A stretch of 45,978 nucleotides of DNA. It comes from Gammaproteobacteria bacterium. GTDB taxonomy: Bacteria > Pseudomonadota > Gammaproteobacteria > Nevskiales > Nevskiaceae. Below, in pieces: positions 1 through 8,497 of the stretch (positions within the stretch are counted from its first letter, which is position 1; the number at the start of each line of letters is the position of its first letter). The position numbers were made by a program, and so were the translations under genes. The stretch covers positions 1 to 45,978 of the forward strand of contig JAPLSA010000013.1 of the NCBI GenBank assembly GCA_026398815.1. The letters run 5' to 3'. The notes below the pieces were generated by a model. It was given only the letters and a program-made list of their open reading frames with translations. It had not been told where the DNA came from and searched no databases.

Positions 1-1
1 C

Positions 2-253
2 AAGAACTCGGTACCGAACGACCCGAAGTCCGCATTCGTGACCTCCGGCCTGCGACTCGGCTCGCCGGCGTCGACGACGCGCGGCTTCAAGGAAGCGGAA
101 ATGGTGCAGGTGGCGACCTGGATCGCCGACATCGTCGACGCAATGGCCAGCGGCAGCGACCTTGACGGCGTGATCGCCCGGGTCAGCGCCGACGTGGCGA
201 AGCTGACTGCGCGCTTCCCGGTCTACACCACCGCGCGCAAGGCGGCGGCCTAG
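2..253 (+). CDS. glyA: Serine hydroxymethyltransferase, C-terminal fragment
   Basis: This is the last 83 residues of a PLP-dependent serine hydroxymethyltransferase, the enzyme that interconverts serine and glycine while loading tetrahydrofolate with a one-carbon unit. The gene enters from the left edge, so its start is not visible. The frame opens directly at base 2 and reads [20 protein letters not shown], then [14 protein letters not shown]. This is the conserved C-terminal substrate/folate-side segment (family consensus roughly TSGIRIGTPAxTTRGF). The protein ends in an Ala/Lys-rich tail and TAG. nrdR begins 55 bases later on the same strand, and glyA-nrdR-rib is a familiar order in Gammaproteobacteria. 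Identity is secure from the motif even though only a fifth of the protein is present. Confidence 0.93.
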   Translation, partial: KNSVPNDPKSAFVTSGLRLGSPASTTRGFKEAEMVQVATWIADIVDAMASGSDLDGVIARVSADVAKLTARFPVYTTARKAAA

Positions 254-308
254 GCGATGCCGGCGGCGCAGCACGGCGGCCGGTCTCCGACGCTCTGAGG
301 CGGCGGCC

Positions 309-905
309 GTGCAATGCCCGTTCTGCAAGGCGCCGGACACCCGGGTCATCGACTCGCGCTTGTTCGAGGACGGCACCCAGGTCCGCCGTCGCCGCGAATG
401 CCCGCAGTGCGACGCGCGCTTCACGACCTTCGAGCGCGCCCAGCTGCAGATGCCGTATGTGCTCAAGCGCAGCGGCACGCCGGAACCGTTCGACGAGGAC
501 AAGCTGCGGCGCGGCATCGAGCACGCGATCTTCAAGCGGCCGGTGCTGCCGGAGAAGGTCGACCACGCGATCGAAAACGTCATGCGCCGCGTGCGCGCCG
601 TCAGCGAACGCGAAGTGCCGTCGATGCGGATCGGCGAGTGGGTGATGGACGAACTGCGCGATCTCGACCATGTGGCCTACGTCCGCTTCGCGTCGATCTA
701 CCGCGCGTTTTCCGACGTCAACGCCTTCCGCGAGGAGATCAATCGCCTCGAACAGCTGCCGACGCCGGAAGCCCGGCGCAGCCAGATGCTGCTGATCGAG
801 ACCGATCAGGCGGCCGCCGCCGCTGCGGCCGCGCAGACGGCTCAGGCGCAACGGCTGGCGGCTGAACACGACAAGCCTGCCAAGACCACCAAGCGGGTCA
901 AGTGA
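309..905 (+). CDS. nrdR: Transcriptional repressor NrdR
   Basis: NrdR is the zinc-ribbon/ATP-cone repressor of ribonucleotide reductase genes; it senses ATP/dATP and binds NrdR boxes. The N-terminus MQCPFCKAPDTRVIDSR followed by RRRRECPQCDARFTTFER is the zinc ribbon (two CxxC pairs, residues 3-34). The ATP-cone follows (VLKRSGTPEPFDEDKL onward, about residues 50-140). The start is GTG at 309, giving the usual MxCPxC beginning. At 198 residues it is about 40 longer than typical NrdR. The excess is an Ala/Gln-rich, then Lys-rich, C-terminal tail after residue 155 that looks disordered. Its stop codon overlaps the GTG start of ribD (902), so the two are translationally coupled. Confidence 0.95.
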   Translation: MQCPFCKAPDTRVIDSRLFEDGTQVRRRRECPQCDARFTTFERAQLQMPYVLKRSGTPEPFDEDKLRRGIEHAIFKRPVLPEKVDHAIENVMRRVRAVSEREVPSMRIGEWVMDELRDLDHVAYVRFASIYRAFSDVNAFREEINRLEQLPTPEARRSQMLLIETDQAAAAAAAAQTAQAQRLAAEHDKPAKTTKRVK

Positions 906-1996
906 GCGCCCCCGATCCGTCGTACATGCGCCGCGCGCTGGCGCTCGCGGCACGCGGCAAGTGCACCACCCAGCCCAATCCGAGAGTCGGCTGCGTGCTG
1001 GTGCGCGACGGCGAGATCGTCGGCGAAGGCTGGCACCAGCGTGCCGGCGAAGCGCATGCCGAAGTGTTCGCGCTGCGCATGGCCGGCGAGCGCGCCCGTG
1101 GCGCCGATGCCTACGTGACCCTGGAGCCCTGCGCCCACCACGGCCGCACGCCACCCTGCGCCGACGCCCTGATCGCTGCCGGCGTCGGCCGCGTGTTCGC
1201 GGCTGTCGGCGACCCCTTCGAGCAGGTCGCCGGCGCCGGTTTCGCGAAGCTGCGCGCGGCCGGCATCCCGTGCCAAGCCGGGCTGCTGGAAGCCGAGGCG
1301 CGCGCCTTGAGCCGGGGCTTCCTGTCACGCATCGAGCGCCGGCGGCCATTCGTCACGCTGAAGCTGGCGATGAGCCTCGACGGCCGCACCGCGATGGCCA
1401 GCGGCGAAAGCCGCTGGATCACCGGTCCGGCAGCGCGCGCCGACGTGCACCGCCTGCGCGCCGAAGCCGGCGCGGTGCTGACCAGCAGCGACACCGTGCT
1501 GGCGGATGACCCTGAGCTCAGCGTCCGTTTGCCGGAGGCCGAAGCGGAAGGCTGGCGCCAGCCGGACCGCATCGTGCTCGACAGCTGCGGCCGGGTGCCG
1601 GCGTCGGCGCGGGTCTGGCACGGCGCCGTGCGACGGTTCTGGCTGACCGCAGCGGCCGTGCAGGCGCCGGCCGGCGTCGAGGTCGCCACCGTGCCGCTCG
1701 ACGGCGACGATCGCCTGTCGCTGCCGGCGGCGCTGGCCTGGCTCGCCACGCGCGATGTCAACGAAGTGCTGGCGGAATGCGGGCCGAAGCTGGCCGGCAG
1801 CCTGCTGCGCGCCGGGCTGGTCGATGAACTGGTGGTCTACGCGGCGCCGAAACTGCTCGGCAGCGCGGCGCGCGGGCTGGCCGAGCTGCCCGGCCTCGAG
1901 CGGCTGGCCGACCACATCGCGCTGCAATTCATTTCGGCCGAACTGCTCGGCCCCGATCTCAAAATCACCGCCCGCATCGCGGGCAGGAATGGCTAG
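902..1996 (+). CDS. ribD: Riboflavin biosynthesis bifunctional deaminase/reductase RibD
   Basis: RibD carries out two consecutive steps of riboflavin synthesis: deamination of the pyrimidine formed by GTP cyclohydrolase II, then NADPH-dependent reduction of the ribose side chain. The N-terminal deaminase domain (about residues 1-145) shows the zinc ligands HAE (in GEAHAEVFAL) and PCAHHGRTPPC. The C-terminal reductase domain begins near residue 148 with PFVTLKLAMSLDGRTA and SRWITG, a DHFR-like fold. Length (364) is normal for the fused enzyme. The start is GTG overlapping the nrdR stop by four bases. ribE starts two bases after the stop, so nrdR-ribD-ribE-ribBA form one tightly packed transcription unit. 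No FMN riboswitch is visible upstream within the window. Confidence 0.96.
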   Translation: MSAPDPSYMRRALALAARGKCTTQPNPRVGCVLVRDGEIVGEGWHQRAGEAHAEVFALRMAGERARGADAYVTLEPCAHHGRTPPCADALIAAGVGRVFAAVGDPFEQVAGAGFAKLRAAGIPCQAGLLEAEARALSRGFLSRIERRRPFVTLKLAMSLDGRTAMASGESRWITGPAARADVHRLRAEAGAVLTSSDTVLADDPELSVRLPEAEAEGWRQPDRIVLDSCGRVPASARVWHGAVRRFWLTAAAVQAPAGVEVATVPLDGDDRLSLPAALAWLATRDVNEVLAECGPKLAGSLLRAGLVDELVVYAAPKLLGSAARGLAELPGLERLADHIALQFISAELLGPDLKITARIAGRNG

Positions 1997-1998
1997 CC

Positions 1999-2607
1999 AT
2001 GTTTACCGGAATCGTCGAAGCGCTCGGGCGCATCGATCGCATCGAGGCCGTCGGCGGCGACGTGCGTCTGACTATCGCCACCGATGGCGGCTATCTCGAC
2101 GGCGTCAATCTGGGCGATTCGATCGCCAGCAACGGCGTCTGCCTGACCGCCGTAGCGCTGCCGCCGAAGGCCTTCGTCGCCGATGTCTCGGTGGAAACGC
2201 TGGATGCCACCACCGCCCGTCGCTGGCAGGTCGGCACCCGGCTGAATCTGGAGCGGGCGCTGACGCCGCACAAGCCGCTGGGCGGCCACATGATGTCCGG
2301 CCATGTCGATGGCGTCGGCCATCTCGTCGACAAGCAGGTCGATGCCCGCTCGTGGCGGCTGGGCTTTGAAGCGCCGCCGGCGATCGCCCGCTACATCGCC
2401 CGCAAGGGCTCGGTGGCGATCGACGGAGTAAGCTTGACGGTCAACGCGGTCGACAAGTGCCGGTTCGAGGTCAATATCGTGCCGCATACCTGGGAAAACA
2501 CGACGCTCGGCGGCCTGTCCCCGGGTGATGCGGTGAACCTCGAAGTCGACCTGATCGCCCGTTACCTCGAACGCCTGCTGGAGGCCCGCAGTGAGTCCGC
2601 ATCATGA
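1999..2607 (+). CDS. ribE: Riboflavin synthase alpha chain
   Basis: Catalyses the last step of riboflavin synthesis, dismutating two 6,7-dimethyl-8-ribityllumazines into riboflavin and the pyrimidine precursor. The protein opens with MFTGIVEALGRI, the invariant beginning of the family. It contains two tandem lumazine-binding repeats (about residues 1-97 and 98-195), the second with GHVDGVGHL and SVAIDGVSLTVNAV. Its 202 residues match family length. Its last four bases ATGA contain the start codon of ribBA, so the two are translationally coupled. Named ribE here; the same gene is called ribC in E. coli usage. Confidence 0.96.
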   Translation: MFTGIVEALGRIDRIEAVGGDVRLTIATDGGYLDGVNLGDSIASNGVCLTAVALPPKAFVADVSVETLDATTARRWQVGTRLNLERALTPHKPLGGHMMSGHVDGVGHLVDKQVDARSWRLGFEAPPAIARYIARKGSVAIDGVSLTVNAVDKCRFEVNIVPHTWENTTLGGLSPGDAVNLEVDLIARYLERLLEARSESAS

Positions 2608-3767
2608 GTAAGGTCCAGCCGATCGCCGACGCGCGGGGCCGTGGCCTCGATTCGACCGAAGAGATCATCGCCGACATCAAGGCCGGCAAGATGGTCGTCA
2701 TCATGGATGACGAGGATCGCGAGAACGAAGGCGATCTGATCATGGCCGCCGTGCACTGCCGGCCGGAAGACATCAATTTCATGGCCCGCTACGGTCGCGG
2801 CCTGATCTGCCTGACCCTGACCGCCGACCGCTGCCGCCAGTTGCGCCTGCCGCCGATGGTGGCCTATGGCGATGACCTGCATCAGACCGCGTTCACGGTG
2901 TCGATCGAGGCGTCCCAGGGCGTCACCACCGGCATCTCGGCGCACGACCGCGCAGTCACCGTGCGGGCAGCAGTGAAGGCCGATGCGCGCCCCGAAGACC
3001 TGGTCCAGCCCGGCCACATCTTCCCGCTGATGGCGCAGCCGGGCGGCGTGCTGACCCGCGCCGGCCATACCGAGGCGGGCTGCGATCTGGCCCGTCTGGC
3101 CGGAGTCGAGCCGGCGTCGGTGATCGTCGAGATCCTCAACGACGACGGCACCATGGCGCGCCGGCCGGATCTGGAAGTGTTCGCCCGCGAGCACAATCTC
3201 AAGATCGGCACCATCGCCGACCTGATCCGCTACCGCCTGCACAACGAGCACACCATCGAGCGGGTCGCCGAGACCACGGTGCGCACCGAGTTCGGCGACT
3301 TCCGGCTGGTGACCTACCAGGATGCGGTCGAGAACACCCTGCATCTGGCGCTGGTGCGCGGCAACGTCGAGGCCGATCGGCCGACGCTGGTCCGGGTCCA
3401 TGTCGGCAACATCCTGTCCGACGTGCTGTGCGTCGAGCATCCGGACTTCTCCTGGCCGCTGCGCAAGGCGCTGCAGCGGGTAGCCGAGGAAGGCAGCGGC
3501 GTCGTCGTGCTGCTGCGCAAGACCGCATCGCCGCGCGACCTGGTCAAGCAGATCCTGGCGCTGTCGACGCCGCACGCCACCCCCGCCAGCCCGGCGGCGG
3601 CGGCGAGCAGCGACGACGCCCAGAGCCTGCGCACCTACGGTATCGGCGCGCAGATCCTGATCGACCTCGGCGTGCGCCGGATGCGCGTGCTGTCCGGCTC
3701 GTCGTACCGCATGCAGGCGCTGTCCGGCTTCGGCCTGGAAGTCGTCGAATACGTTCACACCCAGTAA
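2604..3767 (+). CDS. ribBA: 3,4-dihydroxy-2-butanone-4-phosphate synthase fused to degenerate GTP cyclohydrolase II domain
   Basis: The N-terminal half (about residues 15-215) is a complete RibB domain that makes the four-carbon riboflavin precursor from ribulose 5-phosphate. It carries the acidic metal/substrate loop [27 protein letters not shown] and [13 protein letters not shown]. The C-terminal half aligns with RibA in outline ([37 protein letters not shown]). However, the zinc-binding segment SECLTGD...CDCG of true GTP cyclohydrolase II is replaced by [19 protein letters not shown], so the three cysteine ligands are missing. The RibA half is therefore probably inactive (a RibBX-type protein), and a separate RibA should exist elsewhere. 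Length 387. It overlaps ribE by four bases and precedes ribH by 21. Confidence 0.9.
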   Translation: MSKVQPIADARGRGLDSTEEIIADIKAGKMVVIMDDEDRENEGDLIMAAVHCRPEDINFMARYGRGLICLTLTADRCRQLRLPPMVAYGDDLHQTAFTVSIEASQGVTTGISAHDRAVTVRAAVKADARPEDLVQPGHIFPLMAQPGGVLTRAGHTEAGCDLARLAGVEPASVIVEILNDDGTMARRPDLEVFAREHNLKIGTIADLIRYRLHNEHTIERVAETTVRTEFGDFRLVTYQDAVENTLHLALVRGNVEADRPTLVRVHVGNILSDVLCVEHPDFSWPLRKALQRVAEEGSGVVVLLRKTASPRDLVKQILALSTPHATPASPAAAASSDDAQSLRTYGIGAQILIDLGVRRMRVLSGSSYRMQALSGFGLEVVEYVHTQ

Positions 3768-3788
3768 GTCATTCATCAGAGCCATTAC

Positions 3789-4325
3789 GTGCCGAAAGCC
3801 GCCCCGAAGAAGTCGCCGTCCGCCGCCGCCCCGAGCGCGCACAAGAGTGGTTATGCCGCCCCGCCGAAGCCGGAGAAGGGCCGCTTCCGCCACAAGCGGA
3901 TCGCCATCATCAAGACGCGCTGGAATGTCGAGATCGTCGACGCGCTGACCGAGGGTGTCGTCAAGTGCCTGAAGGACTGGGGCGTGGCGCCGGCGAACGT
4001 CAAGCACTTCCATGCACCGGGCGCTTTCGAGCTGCCGCTGGCGGTGTCGGCGCTGATGGACAGCGGCAACTTCGATGGCGTGGTGGCGCTTGGTGCGGTG
4101 ATCCGCGGCGACACGCCGCACTTCGATTTCGTGGCCGGCGAATGCTCGCGCGGCCTGCGCGAGGCCTCGCAGATCTACAAGACCGCGCTCGGCTTCGGCG
4201 TGCTGACGGTGAACACCGCCGAGCAGGCCTTCGAACGCTGCAAACCGGGCAAGACCAACAAGGGCTACGAGGCGGCAGCCGCGATGCTGGAAATGATCGC
4301 GCTGCTGGATGAAGTCGGTGGCTGA
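3789..4325 (+). CDS. ribH: 6,7-dimethyl-8-ribityllumazine synthase
   Basis: RibH condenses the RibB and RibD products into lumazine, the substrate of riboflavin synthase. The core runs from about residue 37 (KRIAIIKTRWNVEIVDALTEG) and shows the substrate-binding motif HAPGAFELPLA and the catalytic loop GAVIRGDTPHFDFV, whose His is the usual acid/base. The first 36 residues are a Pro/Ala/Lys/Ser-rich extension absent from most RibH proteins; the start used is GTG at 3789. Total 178 residues versus about 155 normally. Its 3' end overlaps the nusB start by 17 bases, the usual ribH-nusB coupling. Confidence 0.95.
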   Translation: MPKAAPKKSPSAAAPSAHKSGYAAPPKPEKGRFRHKRIAIIKTRWNVEIVDALTEGVVKCLKDWGVAPANVKHFHAPGAFELPLAVSALMDSGNFDGVVALGAVIRGDTPHFDFVAGECSRGLREASQIYKTALGFGVLTVNTAEQAFERCKPGKTNKGYEAAAAMLEMIALLDEVGG

Positions 4326-4791
4326 GCCGGGCAGCCCGCAGGCCGGGCAGGGCGTCCATCCGACCAGCCGCCGCGGCCTTGCCCGCCGGCTGACCGTGCA
4401 GGCGCTGTACCAGTGGATTCTGAACCAGACCGCGCCGGACACGCTGATCAAGGAATTCCGCGAGATGCCGGACGGCTTCGGCCGCGCCGATCCGCAGTAC
4501 TTCGGCGAGCTGCTGCATGGCACCGTCAACGAGGCGGCGGTGCTGACCACGCAGATCGTGCCGCACCTCGACCGGCCGCTGAACCAGCTCGACCCGGTGG
4601 AGTACTCGGTGCTGCTGATGGGCGCGTTCGAGCTGAACCACCGGCCGGAAGTGCCGTACCGCGTGGTCGTCAACGAGGCGGTGAATCTCGCCAAGGTGTT
4701 CGGCGCCGAGGACGGTTACAAGTTCGTCAACGGCGTGCTCGACAAGATCGCCCGCCAGACGCGGGTGCACGAGATCAACGCCGCCGGTTGA
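4309..4791 (+). CDS. nusB: Transcription antitermination protein NusB
   Basis: NusB is the all-helical factor that, with NusE/S10, binds boxA RNA in rRNA leaders to allow processive antitermination. Diagnostic stretches are RRLTVQALYQWILNQT near residue 26, the central segment LDPVEYSVLLMGAFEL, and the C-terminal NEAVNLAKVFGAEDGYKFVNG. The protein is 160 residues with a short extra N-terminal tail from the ATG at 4309 that overlaps ribH. A later start near residue 20 cannot be excluded. The ribH-nusB-thiL order is conserved in many Gammaproteobacteria. Confidence 0.95.
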   Translation: MKSVAEPGSPQAGQGVHPTSRRGLARRLTVQALYQWILNQTAPDTLIKEFREMPDGFGRADPQYFGELLHGTVNEAAVLTTQIVPHLDRPLNQLDPVEYSVLLMGAFELNHRPEVPYRVVVNEAVNLAKVFGAEDGYKFVNGVLDKIARQTRVHEINAAG

Positions 4792-4794
4792 GCG

Positions 4795-5787
4795 ATGGAT
4801 GAGTTCGCACTCATCCGCCGCCATTTTTCCGGCCTGACGCCGGCCGGCGCGCCGGGGGTCCGGCTGGGCATCGGCGACGACGCGGCGATCCTCGCGCCGC
4901 CGCCCAGCCACGAGCTGCTGATGACCAGCGACACCCTGGTGGCCGGCCGCCATTTCCCGCTGCAGACCGCCGCTGCCGACATCGGCTGGAAGGCGCTGGC
5001 GGTGAACCTGTCGGACCTCGCCGCGATGGGCGCCCAGCCGCTGTGGTGCCTGCTGGCGCTGACCCTGCCGGCTTCGGACGACGGGTGGCTGGCCGGCTTC
5101 ACGGAAGGCTTCGCGGCGCTGGCACGGGCGCACGGCATCGCACTGGTCGGCGGCGACACCACGCGCGGCGCGCTTTCGATCACCGTCACCGCCGTCGGCA
5201 GCGCACCGGCCGGCACGGCGCTGCGGCGCTCGGGCGCGCGGGTCGGCGATGTCGTCTGCGTCACCGGCACGCTCGGCGATGCCGCACTCGGCCTGCGGCG
5301 ACTGGCGCCGGCAGCGCCGTCGGCCTGCGCCCAGACCGTCCACGACATCGCCGCGCTGCGCGCGCGGCTTGACCGTCCGACGCCGCGAGTGGCCGCCGGG
5401 CTTGCGCTGCGCGGCCTGGCCTCGGCGGCGATCGATCTGTCCGACGGCCTGGCCGGCGATCTCGGCCACCTGCTGGCCGCCAGCGGCGTCGGCGCCGTGA
5501 TCGATGCCGATCTTCTGCCGATGTCGACCGCTTTCGCCCAGCAGGCCGAAGACGGCCAGCGGCTGGCCTTGCAGGCGGCCGGCGGCGACGACTACGAACT
5601 GTGCGTCTGCGTGCCGCCGGCACACCTCGCGGAGGCGCAGACGGCGGTGGCCGCCAGCGGCTGCCGGCTGACCGTGATCGGCTGCATCGACGACCTTCCC
5701 GACCTGCGCTGGCAGCGCGCGGGGCAGATGATCGCCGGTCCGCAGCACGGCTATCGGCATTTCGAGTCGGCCGCTGCCCATGGCTGA
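4795..5787 (+). CDS. thiL: Thiamine-monophosphate kinase
   Basis: ThiL phosphorylates thiamine monophosphate to the active cofactor thiamine pyrophosphate using ATP. It begins MDEFALIRRHF, then shows GIGDDAAIL (metal and ATP binding, about residues 23-31), SDTLVAGRHFP, GWKALAVNLSDLAAMGA and the second-domain GGDTTRG, all hallmarks of the PurM-like kinase fold. Near the C-terminus GGDDYELC is also conserved. Length 330 is typical. It starts three bases after the nusB stop and overlaps murI by eight bases. In many relatives thiL is followed directly by pgpA; here murI and an esterase gene lie in between. Confidence 0.95.
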   Translation: MDEFALIRRHFSGLTPAGAPGVRLGIGDDAAILAPPPSHELLMTSDTLVAGRHFPLQTAAADIGWKALAVNLSDLAAMGAQPLWCLLALTLPASDDGWLAGFTEGFAALARAHGIALVGGDTTRGALSITVTAVGSAPAGTALRRSGARVGDVVCVTGTLGDAALGLRRLAPAAPSACAQTVHDIAALRARLDRPTPRVAAGLALRGLASAAIDLSDGLAGDLGHLLAASGVGAVIDADLLPMSTAFAQQAEDGQRLALQAAGGDDYELCVCVPPAHLAEAQTAVAASGCRLTVIGCIDDLPDLRWQRAGQMIAGPQHGYRHFESAAAHG

Positions 5788-6580
5788 GCCGGGCCTGATC
5801 GGCGTCTTCGATTCCGGGCTCGGCGGCCTGTCGGTGCTGCGCGAGATCGTCGCCCGGCGGCCGGCGCTGTCGACGCTCTATGTCGCGGATTCCGGTCATT
5901 GCCCGTACGGCAACAAGCCGGCCGACCAGATCATCGCCCGCGCCGATGCGATCACCGAATTCCTGCTGGGGCAGGGCGCGCAGCTGATCGTCGTGGCCTG
6001 CAACACGGCGACCATCGCCGCCGTGGAATACCTGCGCGCCAACTACTCGGTGCCGTTCGTCGGCATGGAGCCGGCGGTGAAGCCGGCGGTGGCGGCCACC
6101 CGTTCCGGCGTGATCGGCGTGCTGGCCACCGGCGCGGCGCTGGCCGGCGACAAGCTGCATCGGCTGATCGACCGGCATCGCGGCACCGTCCGGGTGATCA
6201 CCCAGCCGTGCCCGGGGCTGGTCGAGCAGGTCGAACGCGGCGATCTCGACGGCCCGCAGACTCGCGCGCAGCTGGCGCGTTACGCGCAGCCGCTGGTCGC
6301 TGCCGGTGCCGACGTGCTGGTGCTGGGCTGCACGCATTACCCTTTCCTGCGCGCGACGCTGGCCGACATCGTCGGGCCCGGGGTGAACTTGCTGGATACT
6401 GGCGAGGCGGTGGCGCGGCGGGTCGACAGCCTGCTGCCGACCGCACCGGCGCCTGCCTCGGCCGGCGTGCTGCAACCCGCCGCCAGCCGCTGGTACACCA
6501 GCGGTGATCCAGGACAGATCAGCGCCGTCGGCAGTCGACTGTGGGGTGCGCCACTGGCGGCGCAGCCATTGGGTGGCTGA
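5780..6580 (+). CDS. murI: Glutamate racemase
   Basis: MurI makes D-glutamate for peptidoglycan by two-base racemisation of L-glutamate. The N-terminus GVFDSGLGGLSVLREI and the two catalytic cysteine motifs, ACNTATIAAV (near residue 75) and LGCTHYPFL (near residue 187), are all present. The segment SGHCPYGNK is the conserved loop following the first strand. Length 266 is normal. The start overlaps the thiL stop region by eight bases, so it is expressed from the nusB-thiL unit. The tail after residue 230 is family-variable. Confidence 0.95.
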   Translation: MAEPGLIGVFDSGLGGLSVLREIVARRPALSTLYVADSGHCPYGNKPADQIIARADAITEFLLGQGAQLIVVACNTATIAAVEYLRANYSVPFVGMEPAVKPAVAATRSGVIGVLATGAALAGDKLHRLIDRHRGTVRVITQPCPGLVEQVERGDLDGPQTRAQLARYAQPLVAAGADVLVLGCTHYPFLRATLADIVGPGVNLLDTGEAVARRVDSLLPTAPAPASAGVLQPAASRWYTSGDPGQISAVGSRLWGAPLAAQPLGG

Positions 6581-6707
6581 GCACAATGCAGTACCGTTGC
6601 GCGCTTTCGTTTCGCAGGCGGTGAGGATCGCGCCTGTTGTTGTGTCTCCAGACCGCGCGCCGGTGATGGACCCGCGCGGCATCACCAGAACTGTTCAGGG
6701 GTAGGGC

Positions 6708-7763
6708 GTGAAATCTTTGCGAGTGATCTTCGCCGCGTCGATCGTGGCCATGTTGGTGGCCTGCAACGGCAGCTCGGCGGTCGACGTCGGACCCGGACCG
6801 GGTCCGGGACCTGGGCCGGGCCCAGGCCCAGGGCCGGGACCGGAGCCGACGGTGACCATCGACCCTGTCAGCGGCTTCCTCAACACCAGCACGCCGATTG
6901 CGCAGCAGAACAGCAATTCCGGCTTCGCCCCGATCCGCATCGCGGTCGGCACGACGGCGACCTCGCAGACGATCACCGTCGGCGGCGTCAGCCGTCGCTA
7001 CGTGCTGCTGCGGCCGGAGGCTGCGCTGTCCAACCCGCCGCTGCTGGTGATGCTGCATCCGTCGTTCACCTCGTCCGAAACGATGGCCAACACCACCAAC
7101 GTTTCCGACTACGCGCTGACCCAGGGCTTCTGGGTGGTGCTGCCGCAGGCGCAGGCCGGTGGCTGGAACGATGATCAGGCGAGCAACCGCGACGACGATG
7201 TGCAGTTCATCTCGCAGCTGATCGACACGCTGATCGCCCAGGGCAGCGTCGATCCGCAGCGGATCTATGCCACCGGCTTCTCCAGCGGCGGCTTCATGAC
7301 CCAGCGGCTGGCCTGCAGCCTGCCGGACAAGATCGCGGCGTTCGCGGTCGATGCCGCGACCATGCGCAACGAGATGGTCGCCACCTGCGCCAGCCCGAGC
7401 GTGCAGCGGCCGAAGCTGTATTTCCTCGGCACCGCCGACCTCATCGTCGCCTACAGGGGCGTGTTTCCCGAGATGCCGAACGGCCAGCGCTCGGCGGACG
7501 GCACGATGGCGTTCTGGGCCGGCCAGCAGGGCTGCGACGGCCCGGTGGTCTCGGCGCAATTGCCCGATCGGGCCGCCGACGGCACCCGCGTGACCCGCAC
7601 CGTCTACGGCGGCTGCCGCGGCGACACCCGCCTGGAGCTGTTCACCATCAATGGCGGCGGCCACGCCTGGCCCGGTGGCGAAGCCTCGCTGTTCGGCGTG
7701 ACCACGCGCGACATCCAGGCCACCGGCCTGCTGTGGCTGTTCGTGCGCAGCTACCGCCGCTGA
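6708..7763 (+). CDS. Lipoprotein of the PHB-depolymerase/feruloyl-type esterase family with (Gly-Pro)9 linker
   Basis: A predicted exported serine esterase. A GTG start gives a lipoprotein signal peptide (MKSLRVIFAASIVAMLVAC) with lipobox LVAC, so the mature protein would begin at Cys19 and be anchored to a membrane. Residues 28-45 are nine Gly-Pro dipeptides, a rigid or extended spacer. The catalytic domain of the alpha/beta-hydrolase poly(3-hydroxybutyrate)-depolymerase-like type (LpqC/Esterase_phd) shows the nucleophile elbow GFSSGG, a likely acid in GTADLIV, and the histidine in GGGHAWPGG. The substrate cannot be told from the sequence; polyester, acetylated polysaccharide or feruloyl esters are possible. 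It sits alone in a 127-base gap after murI, between two housekeeping genes. Confidence 0.82.
   Translation: MKSLRVIFAASIVAMLVACNGSSAVDVGPGPGPGPGPGPGPGPGPEPTVTIDPVSGFLNTSTPIAQQNSNSGFAPIRIAVGTTATSQTITVGGVSRRYVLLRPEAALSNPPLLVMLHPSFTSSETMANTTNVSDYALTQGFWVVLPQAQAGGWNDDQASNRDDDVQFISQLIDTLIAQGSVDPQRIYATGFSSGGFMTQRLACSLPDKIAAFAVDAATMRNEMVATCASPSVQRPKLYFLGTADLIVAYRGVFPEMPNGQRSADGTMAFWAGQQGCDGPVVSAQLPDRAADGTRVTRTVYGGCRGDTRLELFTINGGGHAWPGGEASLFGVTTRDIQATGLLWLFVRSYRR
6789..6842 (+). repeat. In-frame (Gly-Pro)9 codon repeat
   Basis: Nine consecutive 6-base Gly-Pro units encode the linker of the esterase lipoprotein, followed by Glu-Pro. The codons are mixed (GGA, GGT, GGG, GGC with CCC, CCG, CCT, CCA). 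The repeat is thus maintained at the protein level rather than being a recent pure DNA slippage product. Confidence 0.9.
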
Positions 7764-7829
7764 GCCGGTTCCCGTGCTGATCGCCGGTCGTTCGAGCGCA
7801 GCGCTGCGGCCGGCGGCGCCTTGCCCGGC

Positions 7830-8363
7830 ATGAGCGGCCCGCAACCATCCGCCCGCCATGCCTGGCGACCGGCCGCGTCGGTGATCCTGCGCTCGCCGGT
7901 CCATCTGCTGGCGTTCGGCCTCGGCACCGGGCTGGCGCCGAAAGGGCCCGGCACGGCGGGTACGCTGGTCGGCATCCCGCTGTTCCTGGCGATGATGGCG
8001 TTGCCGCTGCCGGCTTTCGTGCTGCTGCTGCTGGCGCTGAGCCTGTTCGGCTGCTGGCTGTGCGGCGCCTCGGCGCGGCAGCTGGGCGTGCACGACTACG
8101 GCGGCATTGTGTTCGACGAGATCGTCGGCTACGTGGTGGCGGCGATACCGCTGCTGCCGGTGTTCGCGCTGAACCGGCACGGGCTGCCGGCCGGGCTGAC
8201 GGCAGCCTTCGTGCTGTTCCGGATCTTCGACATCTGGAAGCCGTGGCCGATCGGCTGGCTCGATCGGCGCCTGCAGGGCGGCGTCGGCATCATGGTCGAC
8301 GACCTGGTGGCCGGCCTGTTTGCCGCCGCCGTGCTGGTGCTCGGTCTGGTGCTGGTGGGCTGA
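7830..8363 (+). CDS. pgpA: Phosphatidylglycerophosphatase A
   Basis: PgpA is an inner-membrane phosphatase that converts phosphatidylglycerophosphate to phosphatidylglycerol. The family signature LLAFGLGTGLAPKGPGTAGT appears near residue 26. YGGIVFDEIVGYVVA and the C-terminal FRIFDIWKPWPIGWLDRRL with GIMVDDLVAG follow; the Asp/Glu residues are the metal-dependent catalytic set. Three or four hydrophobic helices are evident. The ATG at 7830 (177 residues) is preferred over an upstream in-frame TTG at 7821. There is no strong ribosome site. Confidence 0.93.
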   Translation: MSGPQPSARHAWRPAASVILRSPVHLLAFGLGTGLAPKGPGTAGTLVGIPLFLAMMALPLPAFVLLLLALSLFGCWLCGASARQLGVHDYGGIVFDEIVGYVVAAIPLLPVFALNRHGLPAGLTAAFVLFRIFDIWKPWPIGWLDRRLQGGVGIMVDDLVAGLFAAAVLVLGLVLVG

Positions 8364-8497
8364 TGGCGGGCGGGCCGGACGCTCGCGCCGTCCAGTCCTG
8401 CCGGCGCATCGCCTCGTTCGGCATATGATATGGCACCATACTACATCGGCTGTCCCGCGCTGAATCGAGCGGGATGGTGCAGTGCAATACCCGCGTT

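Noticed and set aside
1-310. FMN riboswitch upstream of the rib genes
   Set aside because: The glyA-nrdR gap is only 55 bases and shows no RFN-like conserved helices.
2562-4694. 710-codon open frame on the - strand over ribBA-ribH-nusB
   Set aside because: It spans three well-conserved genes on the other strand and its translation shows no family features.
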